Shown: positions 12,401 through 22,284 of the stretch, piece by piece
Position numbering within the stretch: position 1 is the first letter of the stretch
Layout of the letters: each line of letters opens with the position of its first letter
Assembly: GCA_900291925.1 (NCBI GenBank)
Contig: UWYS01000004.1
Location: 806,001-870,000, forward strand
DNA length: 64,000 nucleotides
Direction of reading: 5' to 3'
Source of the DNA: Thecaphora thlaspeos
Taxonomy: Eukaryota; Basidiomycota; Ustilaginomycetes; Urocystidales; Glomosporiaceae
The notes under the pieces: model-generated
What the model was told of the DNA's origin: nothing
What the model saw: the letters and a program-made list of their open reading frames with translations, nothing else
The model's database searches: none
Made by a program: the position numbers and the translations under genes

Positions 12401-12623
12401 CAGGCACCCGGACGAGCACGCTAAGCTGCTCAGCCTGGGCCTGATCACCAAGCCGGGCCAGGAGGCCAAGCCGGACTCGCCGACGGGCGCCGAGGCAAGG
12501 AGGATGTCGAAGGCGGTGGCGGGCGGTGCGCGCCTCTCTGGGCTGTTCCCGCGCGAGATGCGGATCCCCACGGCGACGCCGAGCAAGAAGGGTTGGCCGT
12601 CGTTTGAGCCTTTGCCGTACTAG
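9468..12623 (+). CDS. Mitochondrial aconitase (Aco2-type) fused to mitoribosomal protein mL40-like domain
   Basis: One uninterrupted frame of 1,051 aa. An Arg/Ala/Ser-rich N-terminus ending in TRSYATPA looks like a mitochondrial presequence. Residues 45 to about 825 are a complete aconitase: [27 protein letters not shown] motif region, 4Fe-4S ligands Cys406 ([11 protein letters not shown]), Cys469 and Cys472 ([10 protein letters not shown]), and the swivel-domain [14 protein letters not shown]. A Ser-rich linker of about 30 residues ends in [10 protein letters not shown], which resembles a second presequence cleavage site. The last 200 residues resemble the fungal MRP-L28/mL40 family: [19 protein letters not shown], a basic helix, and the ending [19 protein letters not shown]. 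Aconitase hydrates and dehydrates citrate or homocitrate intermediates; mL40 belongs to the large mitoribosomal subunit. Schizosaccharomyces pombe has an analogous Aco2 fusion, with bL21. The aconitase is certain; the mL40 name is probable. Confidence 0.88.
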   Translation: [1051 protein letters not shown]

Positions 12624-13172
12624 ACTGGGCTGAGGGCGCTGGCTGCAGGCATTGCCTTGTCCTGCGTCGTAGAGAACGCTCCATCGCTGCGTCTGTGTGT
12701 AGGCCTTCGTTTGATTCCCCTTTCTTCTATTGTCTCTTGCCTGTGTTCGTGGTACAGTACAGCCTGGCTAAACTGTTGTAGTAAATTGAAGCTCTGTCCT
12801 CGTTGCCGTCTGACCGAAAGGCTGCCGTTCCTCGGCCAGCTGTGGTGTGTAAAGGAGCGAAGTGTAGTGCTGGAGTGAAGGCGATTTTGATTCCGAGGCT
12901 AAGCCTCCACTTTTTCTAGCTAGCTTGTGCTCTCAGCTCTGGGCGCCGGCCGCTGCACACGGCGCGTCACCGCAGACAGATCGCGCGGCCAGCCTCTGTC
13001 TTCACTTCCCTGCCCCTCACAGCTTCCTCGCTCTACCCTCCCTATCACAAACGCAACGATCGCCGGCCCTTGCTCCTTCATCCTCGCTTTCTCCTCCACA
13101 CACGCCATACGACATATACACAGCACTCGCCGACCAGCAGTTGCGCACCCGCCAGCTCTCCGGCCACGCATC
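12624..13172. other. Intergenic region, aconitase fusion gene to Cwf19
   Basis: Contains the 3' flank of the aconitase gene and the leader of the Cwf19 gene. An in-frame extension upstream of 13173 exists but has only a GTG at its head and reads like leader sequence. Nothing else seen. Confidence 0.65.
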
Positions 13173-16100
13173 ATGGCGTCAGCTCACGATCAAGACCGTC
13201 CGCTGACGTCTTCGTCGTCTCGCCATCGTTCCCATCGACACCGCGACGAACAAGAACAGGCCTCCGATCAAGACAGACACCGCCAACACCGCTCCAACGG
13301 TGGCAGCCGAGACAAAAAAGGTCGTGAAGCCTCCAGCCATCACCACTCTTCTCATCGCTCGTCTCACCGCTCTCGTTCCCGCTCTAGATCCGCCGAGCGA
13401 GACGACCGGGACAAGCATGGCAAGAGGAGAAAGAAGGACGGCGGCGATGGAGAAGATCTACACCGTTCTTCCCATTCCCGTCGCAGCAGCAGCAGTCGGT
13501 ACCAAGACGATGAAGAGCGACATCGAAGTAGCAGGCACGGCAACAAGCACAAGGAGACGAGGGACGAGAGCAGGCAGAAGATCATCGACGATGACACCGA
13601 TCGTCGGATCAACTCGGCATCACGGGCCAATTTACCGGCTAACGGTACTGGCGTCGATGCTGGCGTACTGTCCCAAGACCCTCCGGAGGACCATATCCCC
13701 ACCAGCGAGTCGCTCTCGCTCACGTCTAAGGCGATCCCATCGCGCATCCCCGATCCCGTTCCTCTACCCGGTCACGCCGTCACCGCGACAAAGGTGCAGC
13801 GAGAGGAATGGATGCTAAGCAGCCCGCAACTTGAGCGCCAAGCTGCAACCCGCTCGTCCTCCTCCGCTGCCGATGCTCCCTCGGTTGAAACAGGGGAGCG
13901 AGACGATGACCATGCCGCCAGGGAGCAAGACTACTTCAGCAGCCTCGGCCAGGAGAGGCAACAGAAGAAGCAAAAGGCAGACAAGCCCGATCCCGAAAAG
14001 CTCCAAATCAGCAGCCGAGAGCTCAACACGCAGCTCGTCGAGGGCAAATCGGTGGACGAATACGTCGATCAGCCTCGGCAAAAACCTCAGCACGGAGCGC
14101 CAGGCCACCAGTGGCGGATGATGAAGCTGCGCAGGGTGTACGAGGCCGCCGAAGAGGAACGTCGGCCTGTCGAACAGGTGGCGCTAGAGCGGTACGCTAG
14201 CCTGGACGAGTTCAACGAGGCCCGAGCAGAGCGCCAGTTCCTCGACGACCGCGACCGGGCCAGAGGCAAAAGGATGGCTGGCGGCCCTGCCGTTGCACAT
14301 GGTGCGGCGGCAGCGGAAAAGGGTACGCCGATCCAGAACGTCACGCGGCGCAGCTTCATGTTCTCCGACTCGCCCGGGCCAGCTGCTGGTCTAGGCAGCG
14401 GAGGGCCATCGCGCCCCAGCAGTCGCCAGAGCTTCCGAAGGCCCGGCGAAGCTTCGATGCCCTCGACGCCGCTTGCTTCGACCCCGGGACCGATGGCGCG
14501 GGACAGCAGCTTCCGGCAGAGCGGCTACGACACGCCCGGCGGTCGCAGCGATTCATCGACGAAACCCGGCACCCCAATCCCCAACGTCTTCACGCCCATC
14601 ATACGTAAGCAGGGAGCCGCCGCTACCAAGCCTGCGTCGACCGCGGCTGACGGCGCGTCGAGCGAGGCGATGCGGCACACGATGGAGCAGAGCCAGACGC
14701 GCGATGCCAATACTCGGCCACCGTTGAGCGCTAACGAGCTCAACAAGCTGCAGGCCAAGGCGATGCGCGCCGAGCTGATGGGGGCACCCAACAGCGCGGG
14801 GCTCAAGGATGAGTACGAGCGGGAGAGCGCACGTGCCAGAAGCGGGGGCGATCGCGGACGAGGCTTCTTCAGTACCGGTGGAGCGGGCGGTGCGGTGAGG
14901 CCCATGATCGACGATAAACAGCAGAGGGGAGGCGACAAAGCGACCGAGGTACAGGTCCTGCCGACGCTCGACGGACAGGGCCGCCTCTACGATGTCGGGG
15001 CCGGTGCGCCCGGCGATGCGGACCCAGACGCGCGGCTGCTCGGCACTCGACGCAAGAAGGACAAGGTGAGTTCCGAGAGAGCCCGAAGCCAGCTAGGGAA
15101 GTGGGCCATTGGCAGGACGCTGACCTCATCCTCGACGCTTGTCGTCCTGACTTGATCTCCAGTTCGAAACGCACGACTCCAAGACGGGCGAACGGCTGCG
15201 CTACAACAAGGACGACGACAACGTCACGCTAGCCGACCTGGTTCGGCAGGAGCGTTTCGGCGGTGGGTCCAAGGACCAGAAGGACCTCGACGCCGAGCTG
15301 GCCAGTCACATCATGTACGATGCTACATATGAGAATAAGGAGGACTATATCGACGACAACTCCGAGAGACTGGCCCGGAAGAAGATGAAGTCGGATGCCA
15401 TGAAGAGGCAGTTCGCTATACAGAGTGAGTCGCACCGGCCAGCGTCCGAATGCGGGCTGAAAGTGACCCGGCACTGACAACGACCATCTGCTCCGCCTTT
15501 TCCTCACAGATTTTGCCAAGACGAAAAAGGTGCTCGACACGTGCATCTACTGCTGGCAAGAAGAGGGCTCTCGCCCGCCCCGGGCCACGGTCATCTCGAG
15601 CGGCACGCGCGTTTATCTTTCACTGCCAGAGTACGAGAGCCTGACGGCGGGGCACTGTCTGATCGTCCCGATGCAGCACCACCTCAGCTCGCTCGAGGCC
15701 GAGGACGATACGTGGGACGAAATCAAGAACTTTATGAAGTGCCTCATCCAGGCGGCGGCGAAGCGCGACGAACAGATGGTCTTTTACGAGACGGTGCTCA
15801 ACCTCAAGCACCAGAAGCATACCGTCATCGAGGCAGTCAGCGTGCCTAGCGAGGTGATGGATGTCTTGCCCGGCGTCTTTAAGGTGAGTCGTCGTCGGTC
15901 TGTGGAGCGCCGATCGTTCGAAGAGCTGAAAATTGACCTCGACGATGCCACTTTTGCCACCGATGCTTCTCTCTGCACGCCAGGAATCCCTTATGATGGT
16001 CGAAGACGAATGGTCGACCAACGCAAAGGTCATCGACCTGCGACCGAAAGGGTTCCGACGGACCATGGTTCCTCAGCTGCCGTATTTTATGGTTCAGTTC

Positions 16101-16415
16101 GACTACAAGGGCGAGCGCGGATACGGCCACGTCATCGAAAAGTCAGACGGAGCGATTGCGGATCCCAACGATGGAGGCAACGCGTTTGACGTCGACGAGC
16201 GAGGGAGGAGCGGGGGCGACTTCCCGCGCTGGTTCGCCGCAGAGATTATCGGCAATTTGCTGGAGCTGGAGCCAAGGAGGTGGATGAGGCCAAAGAGGCT
16301 GAGCAAGAGGGACAACGACGAGAGTGTCCAGACGTTCAAGGGATGGTGGGACGAGGTGGACTGGACAAAGATGTTGGTCGCCGCGGCGGATGCCGAGGCT
16401 GCGGCGGCGAAGTAG
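13173..16415 (+). CDS. Cwf19-like spliceosome-associated protein
   Basis: Four exons: 13173-15065, 15163-15424, 15510-15883 and 15984-16415, with introns of 97, 85 and 100 bp; frames match at every junction. About 986 aa. The N-terminus is rich in Ser, Arg, His and Asp, like an RS region. The C-terminal third has the two CwfJ/Cwf19 domains. The first includes DTCIYCWQEEG, with SLPEYESLTAGHCLIVPMQHH resembling the HIT-like fold; the second includes ESLMMVEDEWSTNAKVIDL, PQLPYFMVQFDYKGERGYGHVIE, FPRWFAAEIIGNLLELEPRRW and FKGWWDEVDWT. The family (yeast Drn1, human CWF19L1/L2) helps to disassemble the intron-lariat spliceosome and aids lariat debranching in the nucleus. Confidence 0.92.
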
Positions 16416-17369
16416 GTGGCAGAGCCGTTTGGCAATCGCCGCCGAATCATCGTCGAGCGCACAGCTGCCTCGACGAAGACGAGCGAGGACCCTTTGGATT
16501 GTCCGTCGTCTACATACGGTAAGTACGTACATACATACCTCAAACTCCTTCTGCGCACGACCAGATGGCAACACGAGCGGCCTCCTTTTTGGTGCAGAGT
16601 TGCGACGCCTAGGAACTTGTAACTAAGCCTCTCTCTGTTTTCTTATTTTTATTTTTGTACTCGCTTCTGTTGCACTCAATTTACACGCGACAAGCAGCAG
16701 CAGCAGCAGCACCGGTGAAATAGGAAACGGGGAGAAAAAAAAAATCCCGCTCGCACGCACGCACGCACAGTAAAAGTCTTGGCGCCAAGACAACAAAGCA
16801 GGCAAAGCAGCTAGCGGCCAAACCTGACAGCAGCAAGCGACGCTTGGCTCCGTCTTGTGCCTATCGTCCTCTCCCTCCCTTCCTTTCCTGAGGTTCGCAA
16901 TGAGGACCCTCCCGGTCACGCCCTCGACCAGCTACTGTTCGTATCGAGTAGCAGGTGTTCGCTGTTTGGTGTGGGATGGCAAGTCGTGTGCCCGACGGGA
17001 GGGTAACTTAGAGGTCTTCTTTCCTCGTTTAATTTCAAGACGCACAGAACGGTGGATGGTCGGATTGGAGCGAACCGCTACCGCAACCGCTAAATCGCTA
17101 CCGAGCGACGCCATCCACGAGCTGACCACCAAGGTCGCTCTTTTCTTGCCACCACGCGTGACCGTCGACTTTTTTTTTTTTTTTCTTTCCCATCGACTCT
17201 GCATCACCTTCCGTTCTGCTTTCTGCCGGTCGAGGGGAGCGAAGAAGAAGGAGGAAGGCAAGGCGGCGACTTAGAGTCTAGGAGGACGAGAATGTATATA
17301 GAGCTCCTTCAATTCCACAGCATCTCTTTGTCCGATCGCCACCTACGCCCAGCATTACATTCTCCGAAG
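16416..17369. other. Intergenic region, Cwf19 to ZIP gene
   Basis: Contains a short CAG run (about 16695-16710), a CGCA run (about 16750-16768) and a T-rich homopolymer of about 15 T with trailing pyrimidines (about 17169-17190) before the ZIP gene. No convincing gene. Confidence 0.65.
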
Positions 17370-19057
17370 ATGCGTGTTTCTGCCCTCTTCACCTCGACCC
17401 TTGTCCTCGCCCTGGCGGCAGGAAGCAACGCCTTCGCCACGCCGACGGCCACCTTGGCGAGCCTCCAAGCTCGACAGGCTGTCACTCCGACCACCAGCGG
17501 CTCCATCGAACCGTCACCGACCGGACGATCCTGCACTCTGGGCGGCATGACCTGGATCTGCTCGCTTGACGCCGCGGCCTCTTCGGCGCTCGCCGCCGCG
17601 GGTCCTGCCCCGACGGGTCGTGGAGCCTGCATGCTGCACGTCGATCACTGGCACTGTGAGGGTGACGCGACCGTCGTCGCTACGGTCACCAACGCCGCCG
17701 CTGCCGCCGAAGCATCGCCGACCGGACGAGGAAACTGCGTGCTCCACATCGACCATTGGGACTGCGATGGAGACTCGGCGAAGGGCCACGCAGGACACAG
17801 CCATGCCGGCGGTGGACACGCCGGACACTCTCACGGTCCTTCGGCCGAATACGGCTGCGGTCTGGCCCCGCTCGACGACTACGATCTGGGCCTACACGTC
17901 GGTGCTATCTTCATCCTGCTCGCCTCGTCGGCCACAGGCACCTTCCTCCCCATCCTGCTTCACTCCAAGCCGGCAGACGCCGAGGCCACGGGTGAGGAAG
18001 GCTTGTTGGGCAAGATCTTCTTCATCTGCAAGCACTTTGGCACGGGTATCATCCTTTCGACGGCTTTCATCCATCTCTTGAGCCATGCGATGCTGTACTT
18101 TGCCAACGAATGCGTCGGGTGAGTAGACGAACGGTCAACGATCGACGCCGGGAGAAGGGACGATGCACTGACGTAACACCTCTTGTTCCCCCCGCCCTCC
18201 CTTGGCGAACCTGAAACGACACAGCGAGCTTCAATTCGAATCAGTCGGACCTGCCATCGCCATGGGCGCCATCTGGCTAGTGTTTGTCATTGACTTTTAC
18301 CTTAAGTCGATCCGCACCCGCGCCCTCGCCAGCCAGAGGCACGCTCGCTCGCCCTCGCTCGAGATTGATCACGAAAAGGGCGTCGAAACGTCCAGCACGC
18401 ACTCGGACTCTGCGTCGCGCGGACCTACCGATGCACAGGGCAACGCCGCTACGGTCCAGCGCGTCGACCTGTGGATGCTCGAAGCGGGTATCATCTTCCA
18501 CTCTATCCTCATCGGCGTTACGCTCGGTGCCGCTACTGGATCGGGATGGATTGCGCTTCTCATCGCCATCACGTTCCACCAGCTCTTCGAAGGTATCGCG
18601 CTAGGATCTCGTATCGCCCTGTTGCCGTCGTACTCCACCTCGACCTGGGGCAAGGTCGTCATGGGTCTCGCCTACGTCCTCACCACACCGCTTGGCATCG
18701 CGATCGGCGTTGGCGTAAGGAACCACTTCAACACCAACTCTTCCTCTACGCTCGTGACTATGGGCACGCTGCATGCCCTCTCGGCCGGCGTGCTCATCTA
18801 CACCGTCATGGTCGAGCTGCTAAGTGGCGATTTCATCCACAACGAAAGGATGTCGAAGTCCTCCAACTTCAAGAGCGCCATGGCCATCCTCGCCATCACC
18901 ATTGGCGCTGCGGCAATGGTAAGTTCTTCACCTTCCCCGACCTGCATCTGTCCCCATATCGTTGCCCCGAGTCAAGACCTGAAACTGACTCATCTTTTAT
19001 CCTTATGTCGCTCCGCATCTCCGGCCTCGACAGTCCGTCCTTGGCAAATGGGCCTAG
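17370..19057 (+). CDS. ZIP-family zinc/iron transporter with Cys/His-rich luminal repeats
   Basis: Exons 17370-18118, 18225-18918 and 19034-19057; the last exon only adds SVLGKWA and the stop, a usual fungal ZIP ending. About 488 aa. A signal peptide (residues 1 to about 23) precedes a non-cytosolic region with three copies of a PTGR-x(1-2)-Cys-x8-Cys module. Copies 2 and 3 keep HxDHWxC; copy 1 keeps Trp and both Cys but lacks the His. An HAGHSH-type stretch follows. Eight hydrophobic helices fit ZIP topology, including HFGTGIILSTAFIHLLSHA (helix 4) and AITFHQLFEGIALGSR (helix 5), which carry the metal-binding His residues. ZIP proteins import Zn2+ or Fe2+ into the cytosol. The gene converges on the M13 peptidase gene 211 bp away. 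Confidence 0.92.
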
Positions 19058-19268
19058 CTCGACGCCACGTCTTTGCGCTCACGCCTCAAAAAAGAGACTC
19101 GCACTATATTTCTCGTTCCTAGATCACGACTAGACCATCAACGACACCTCCGAGCCAGCCAGCAATAAGGGAAACCATGGCCATGACTTCGCCTTTGACC
19201 GTGTTCTTGCCTGCTGCCTTGAGGGACGAGTTGGCCGCCTCTACCGTCCTGCATCGCCGAACCCCAGT

Positions 19269-21944
19269 CTACCAGATGCTACAGACGTCTTCTGGCTTCT
19301 TTGCCATCGTGTCCTTGCCCGGTCGGCATCCGAACGCCTCTCTAAAGTCCGGGTTGTTGACCAGCACGCCATTAACGCGGTAGCGCGTCGGCGAGTGCGG
19401 GTCGGTGTGGAGCCTCTTGACCAGCTCGCTATCGCGCGCGTTGCGGCTCCAGCTCAGACCGTAGGCGATGAAGAAGAGCTGCTCGCGCGTGTAACCCAGG
19501 CCGGGGAGGAGGGCGTTGGCGCGCTCCACCTCTTCGCCGCCCTGGGCCAGCTCGTCGCGCCACGCCTGGTACGACTGCGCCAGCCCACCGGCATCGGCGA
19601 CGTCTTCGCCCTTTGTAAAGTTGCTCTTGAGGTGCAGCTTGCCTCCCTTGCCGTCCGAAATCGTGTAGCGTGCGTACTGGTCCGCCAGGCACTTTTGGCG
19701 CATCTGGAACTCCGTGGCCGTCTCTTCGCTCCACCAGTCCTTGAGGAAGCCGTCTTTGTCGTAGAGGCGGCCATCCGGGTCGAAGGCGTGCGATAGCTCG
19801 TGGCCCGCTACGGCGCCAAACGCTCCACGCTGCATGTACGACGGCCATTCAAGCGAGAAGTAGGGTGCCTGCATGATGCCGGCAGGGAACAGGATGTAGT
19901 TACCCTGCGGGCTGTACTCGGCGTTGACCAAGGACGGTGTCATGTCCCAGTACCCGGCCAGCTTGCGGCCCGACTGGGCCCAGTCGCGCTTGACCTTGCG
20001 CGTAGAGCTGCGCAGGCGGTTGCCAAAGAAGTCGCGGCCGTCGACGTCGAAGTCGTCGTAGAAACGCTTCACCGAGACGGCGTCGGTCGTGTTGGGGAGG
20101 CTGTCGGGGTAGCCGACCAGGATGCGGATGGCGTCGGCCTTCTCTTCGGCCTTGGCACGCGTCTTATCGTCGAGCCAGTCGAGATGCGGCAGGCGCGCCT
20201 TGAAGGCAGCGATGACTGACCGGATGATGGTCTCGACGCGCGCCTTGCTGTCGCCCTTGAAGGCCTGTTGGACAAAGAACCTGCCAGACATGAAGCCGAG
20301 CGCCTCATCGAGCTCCTCGAGGCACACCCGCTCGCGATCCTCCTTGACGTCGGCGTCGACTCCCATCAGGTAGCGGGAGAGGCGCTCGGTGGGGGCGCGC
20401 AGGGCCACGTTGGGACCCAGACCCTTACCCAGCTCGCGGATGGCGGTCCATACAAAGTAGGCCTCGAGGACGTTAGAGCGCGTCCGCGAGATGAGAGCGT
20501 CGAGAGAGGTGACAAACTTGGGGCTCGTCAGGATGAACGTGCTCGGCGTGCGGACGGTTAGAGCTGAGATATAGGTCGGCCAATCGATCGACTGGAAGCG
20601 GTAGGAGAGCGTCGAGGTGTTGACGGGGTTGTAGGAGGCAATAGGGTCGTAGATGTCCTCGACGTCGGGCGTGATCTTGGCAATCTGACGCTCGAGTTCG
20701 ACGACCTGGGCTGCCAGCTCTCTGAAGTCCGGCGAGAGCTTCTTGCCTTTCTTGCCCTTGCCCTTCTTCTCCATCATCATCTCTTCGGCCTTTCCGTGCT
20801 TGTCCTCCTTGGCCAGTGCGCGGAAGCCGGCTTCGATGACATCGCGGTAAAAGTCGAGCATGCCGTCGTCGTCGTAGTAAGAGCGGTCGGGCAGTCCAAG
20901 GCCGGAGGGGAAGAGGAACGGCGTGGCCGCTTTGGGATCCTTGACCGCATCTCCGTCCATCGAGATCTTGAAGAGCGCCGGGAGACCTCGGCTGTGAGCC
21001 CAGGCAAGGACTTGCGTCAGGCCGCGTTGTCGGCCGCTCGAGGGAGGCAGTGGCTCGGGGCTGTGCTTCGGAGGGTGCGGCTTGGGCGATCGGCTGGGAG
21101 GCTGATTGGGCGGGATCGGCTTGCCCGAGCTCTGGACGCCGAATAGCATCGCCTCTTTCGGCTCCGCCCGCGCCTCTCCCTCGAGCTCTTCGGAGGAGAG
21201 GCGGGCAAGGTCGAGACGCAATGTGAGCTCGTGAACGACGTCGAGGAGCGGCTTGGATCCTATCTTGTCCTGGGCCCTAGTGTCCATGCAAGAGTCGTAG
21301 AAGCCCTTGAGCTTGGCGATGCTCTGTCGGTCGGCCTTGGCCTGCTCGTCGAGCGAGTCGTCGGGCAGCTTGGGCTTACCGGCATGCTCGAGGATGTCCT
21401 TGATGACCTTGGCGTTTTCGCGAGAGAGATACTGGAAGAGGCCAAAGAGGCCCGAGTCGCTAGGGATGGGGTGGCTCTTGATCCAGCCTCCGGTGGCAAA
21501 GTCGTAGAAACTATCACAGGGGTCGACAGACTCGTCGATGCCACGAAGGATCTCGCTAGCGGCAATGACGCACTCCTTTGTGGTGCAGACTTCTCCGGTG
21601 GAAGGCTCGTGGTGCGGGTTGCCGGGGGCGGGTAGCGGAGCGGGGGCGGGGGCGGATGGGCGGTGGGAGAGGCGGTGCTGAGAGCCGGCGAATAGGCCGA
21701 TGAAGACGGCAGCGAGGAGGAGGAGGATAACGGAGATGAGGATGAGGAAGCGCTCGAGCGGCCGGAGGTCCTGTGGCTTGGAGAGCGGGGCAAAGACGGC
21801 GTTGAGGTGGCGCTTGACACGTTGTCCGAACGACGGCTGCGTGCGGGGGTGGTGGCGGTGATGATCGTCGTCGTCGATGAGGGGGCGGTCCTCGTCGCAG
21901 TCATCGGTCGAGGGAGGGCCGTACTGGTTGCTGTTGGAATCCAT
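19269..21944 (-). CDS. M13-family (neprilysin-like) zinc metallopeptidase
   Basis: Single exon, about 891 aa, from the ATG at 21944; the open frame upstream has no clear reason to be used. A short cytosolic tail is followed by one membrane anchor (FLILISVILLLLAAVFIGLF), so it is a type II membrane protein. The large outer domain begins with CTTKECVIAASEILRGID. Catalytic hallmarks: NAEYSPQGNYILFPAGI, zinc motif HELSHAFD (HExxH) and GEDVADAGGL (third zinc ligand and Asp). The C-terminus is CSIW, matching the family's conserved Cys-x-x-Trp end. Insertions are a Pro-rich loop and a Lys-rich loop (about residues 420-440). M13 enzymes cleave peptides outside the cytosol; the fungal substrate is not known from sequence. 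Confidence 0.93.
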   Translation of the reverse strand: MDSNSNQYGPPSTDDCDEDRPLIDDDDHHRHHPRTQPSFGQRVKRHLNAVFAPLSKPQDLRPLERFLILISVILLLLAAVFIGLFAGSQHRLSHRPSAPAPAPLPAPGNPHHEPSTGEVCTTKECVIAASEILRGIDESVDPCDSFYDFATGGWIKSHPIPSDSGLFGLFQYLSRENAKVIKDILEHAGKPKLPDDSLDEQAKADRQSIAKLKGFYDSCMDTRAQDKIGSKPLLDVVHELTLRLDLARLSSEELEGEARAEPKEAMLFGVQSSGKPIPPNQPPSRSPKPHPPKHSPEPLPPSSGRQRGLTQVLAWAHSRGLPALFKISMDGDAVKDPKAATPFLFPSGLGLPDRSYYDDDGMLDFYRDVIEAGFRALAKEDKHGKAEEMMMEKKGKGKKGKKLSPDFRELAAQVVELERQIAKITPDVEDIYDPIASYNPVNTSTLSYRFQSIDWPTYISALTVRTPSTFILTSPKFVTSLDALISRTRSNVLEAYFVWTAIRELGKGLGPNVALRAPTERLSRYLMGVDADVKEDRERVCLEELDEALGFMSGRFFVQQAFKGDSKARVETIIRSVIAAFKARLPHLDWLDDKTRAKAEEKADAIRILVGYPDSLPNTTDAVSVKRFYDDFDVDGRDFFGNRLRSSTRKVKRDWAQSGRKLAGYWDMTPSLVNAEYSPQGNYILFPAGIMQAPYFSLEWPSYMQRGAFGAVAGHELSHAFDPDGRLYDKDGFLKDWWSEETATEFQMRQKCLADQYARYTISDGKGGKLHLKSNFTKGEDVADAGGLAQSYQAWRDELAQGGEEVERANALLPGLGYTREQLFFIAYGLSWSRNARDSELVKRLHTDPHSPTRYRVNGVLVNNPDFREAFGCRPGKDTMAKKPEDVCSIW

Positions 21945-22284
21945 GGTGGCGTTGCTGCGGCGGACGAAAGGGGGGAGCTGTCGGCGCAGTGTGCCAGAGT
22001 GGATGGTGGTAGAAGAGCAAGAGAGAGGCACGATGGGGCCGCTGTGGATTGGCGCTTATCGACGTGTGCGCGCTCGCCGCTTTGGCGCCTCACCGTGACT
22101 CTCTTTGCCAACCGCTCACGGGCCTCCTGGCAAATAAGAGGGGAAAAGGGGGAAAAAGGCGAGTACTCACAAGTGGAGGCTTGCGGCTCGGCTGCTGCCG
22201 TCGTTCCTTCCTACCACCAACTGCTTCCTGGCCACCTTCCTTCTGCGCTCTTTCTCTCCGCTCGCACAACTACGACGCTCGGCC
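21945..22284. other. Divergent promoter between M13 peptidase and NSRP1-like genes
   Basis: 340 bp shared by the two outward-facing genes. An in-frame extension of the peptidase frame runs into it but is read here as leader. No specific site recognised. Confidence 0.6.
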
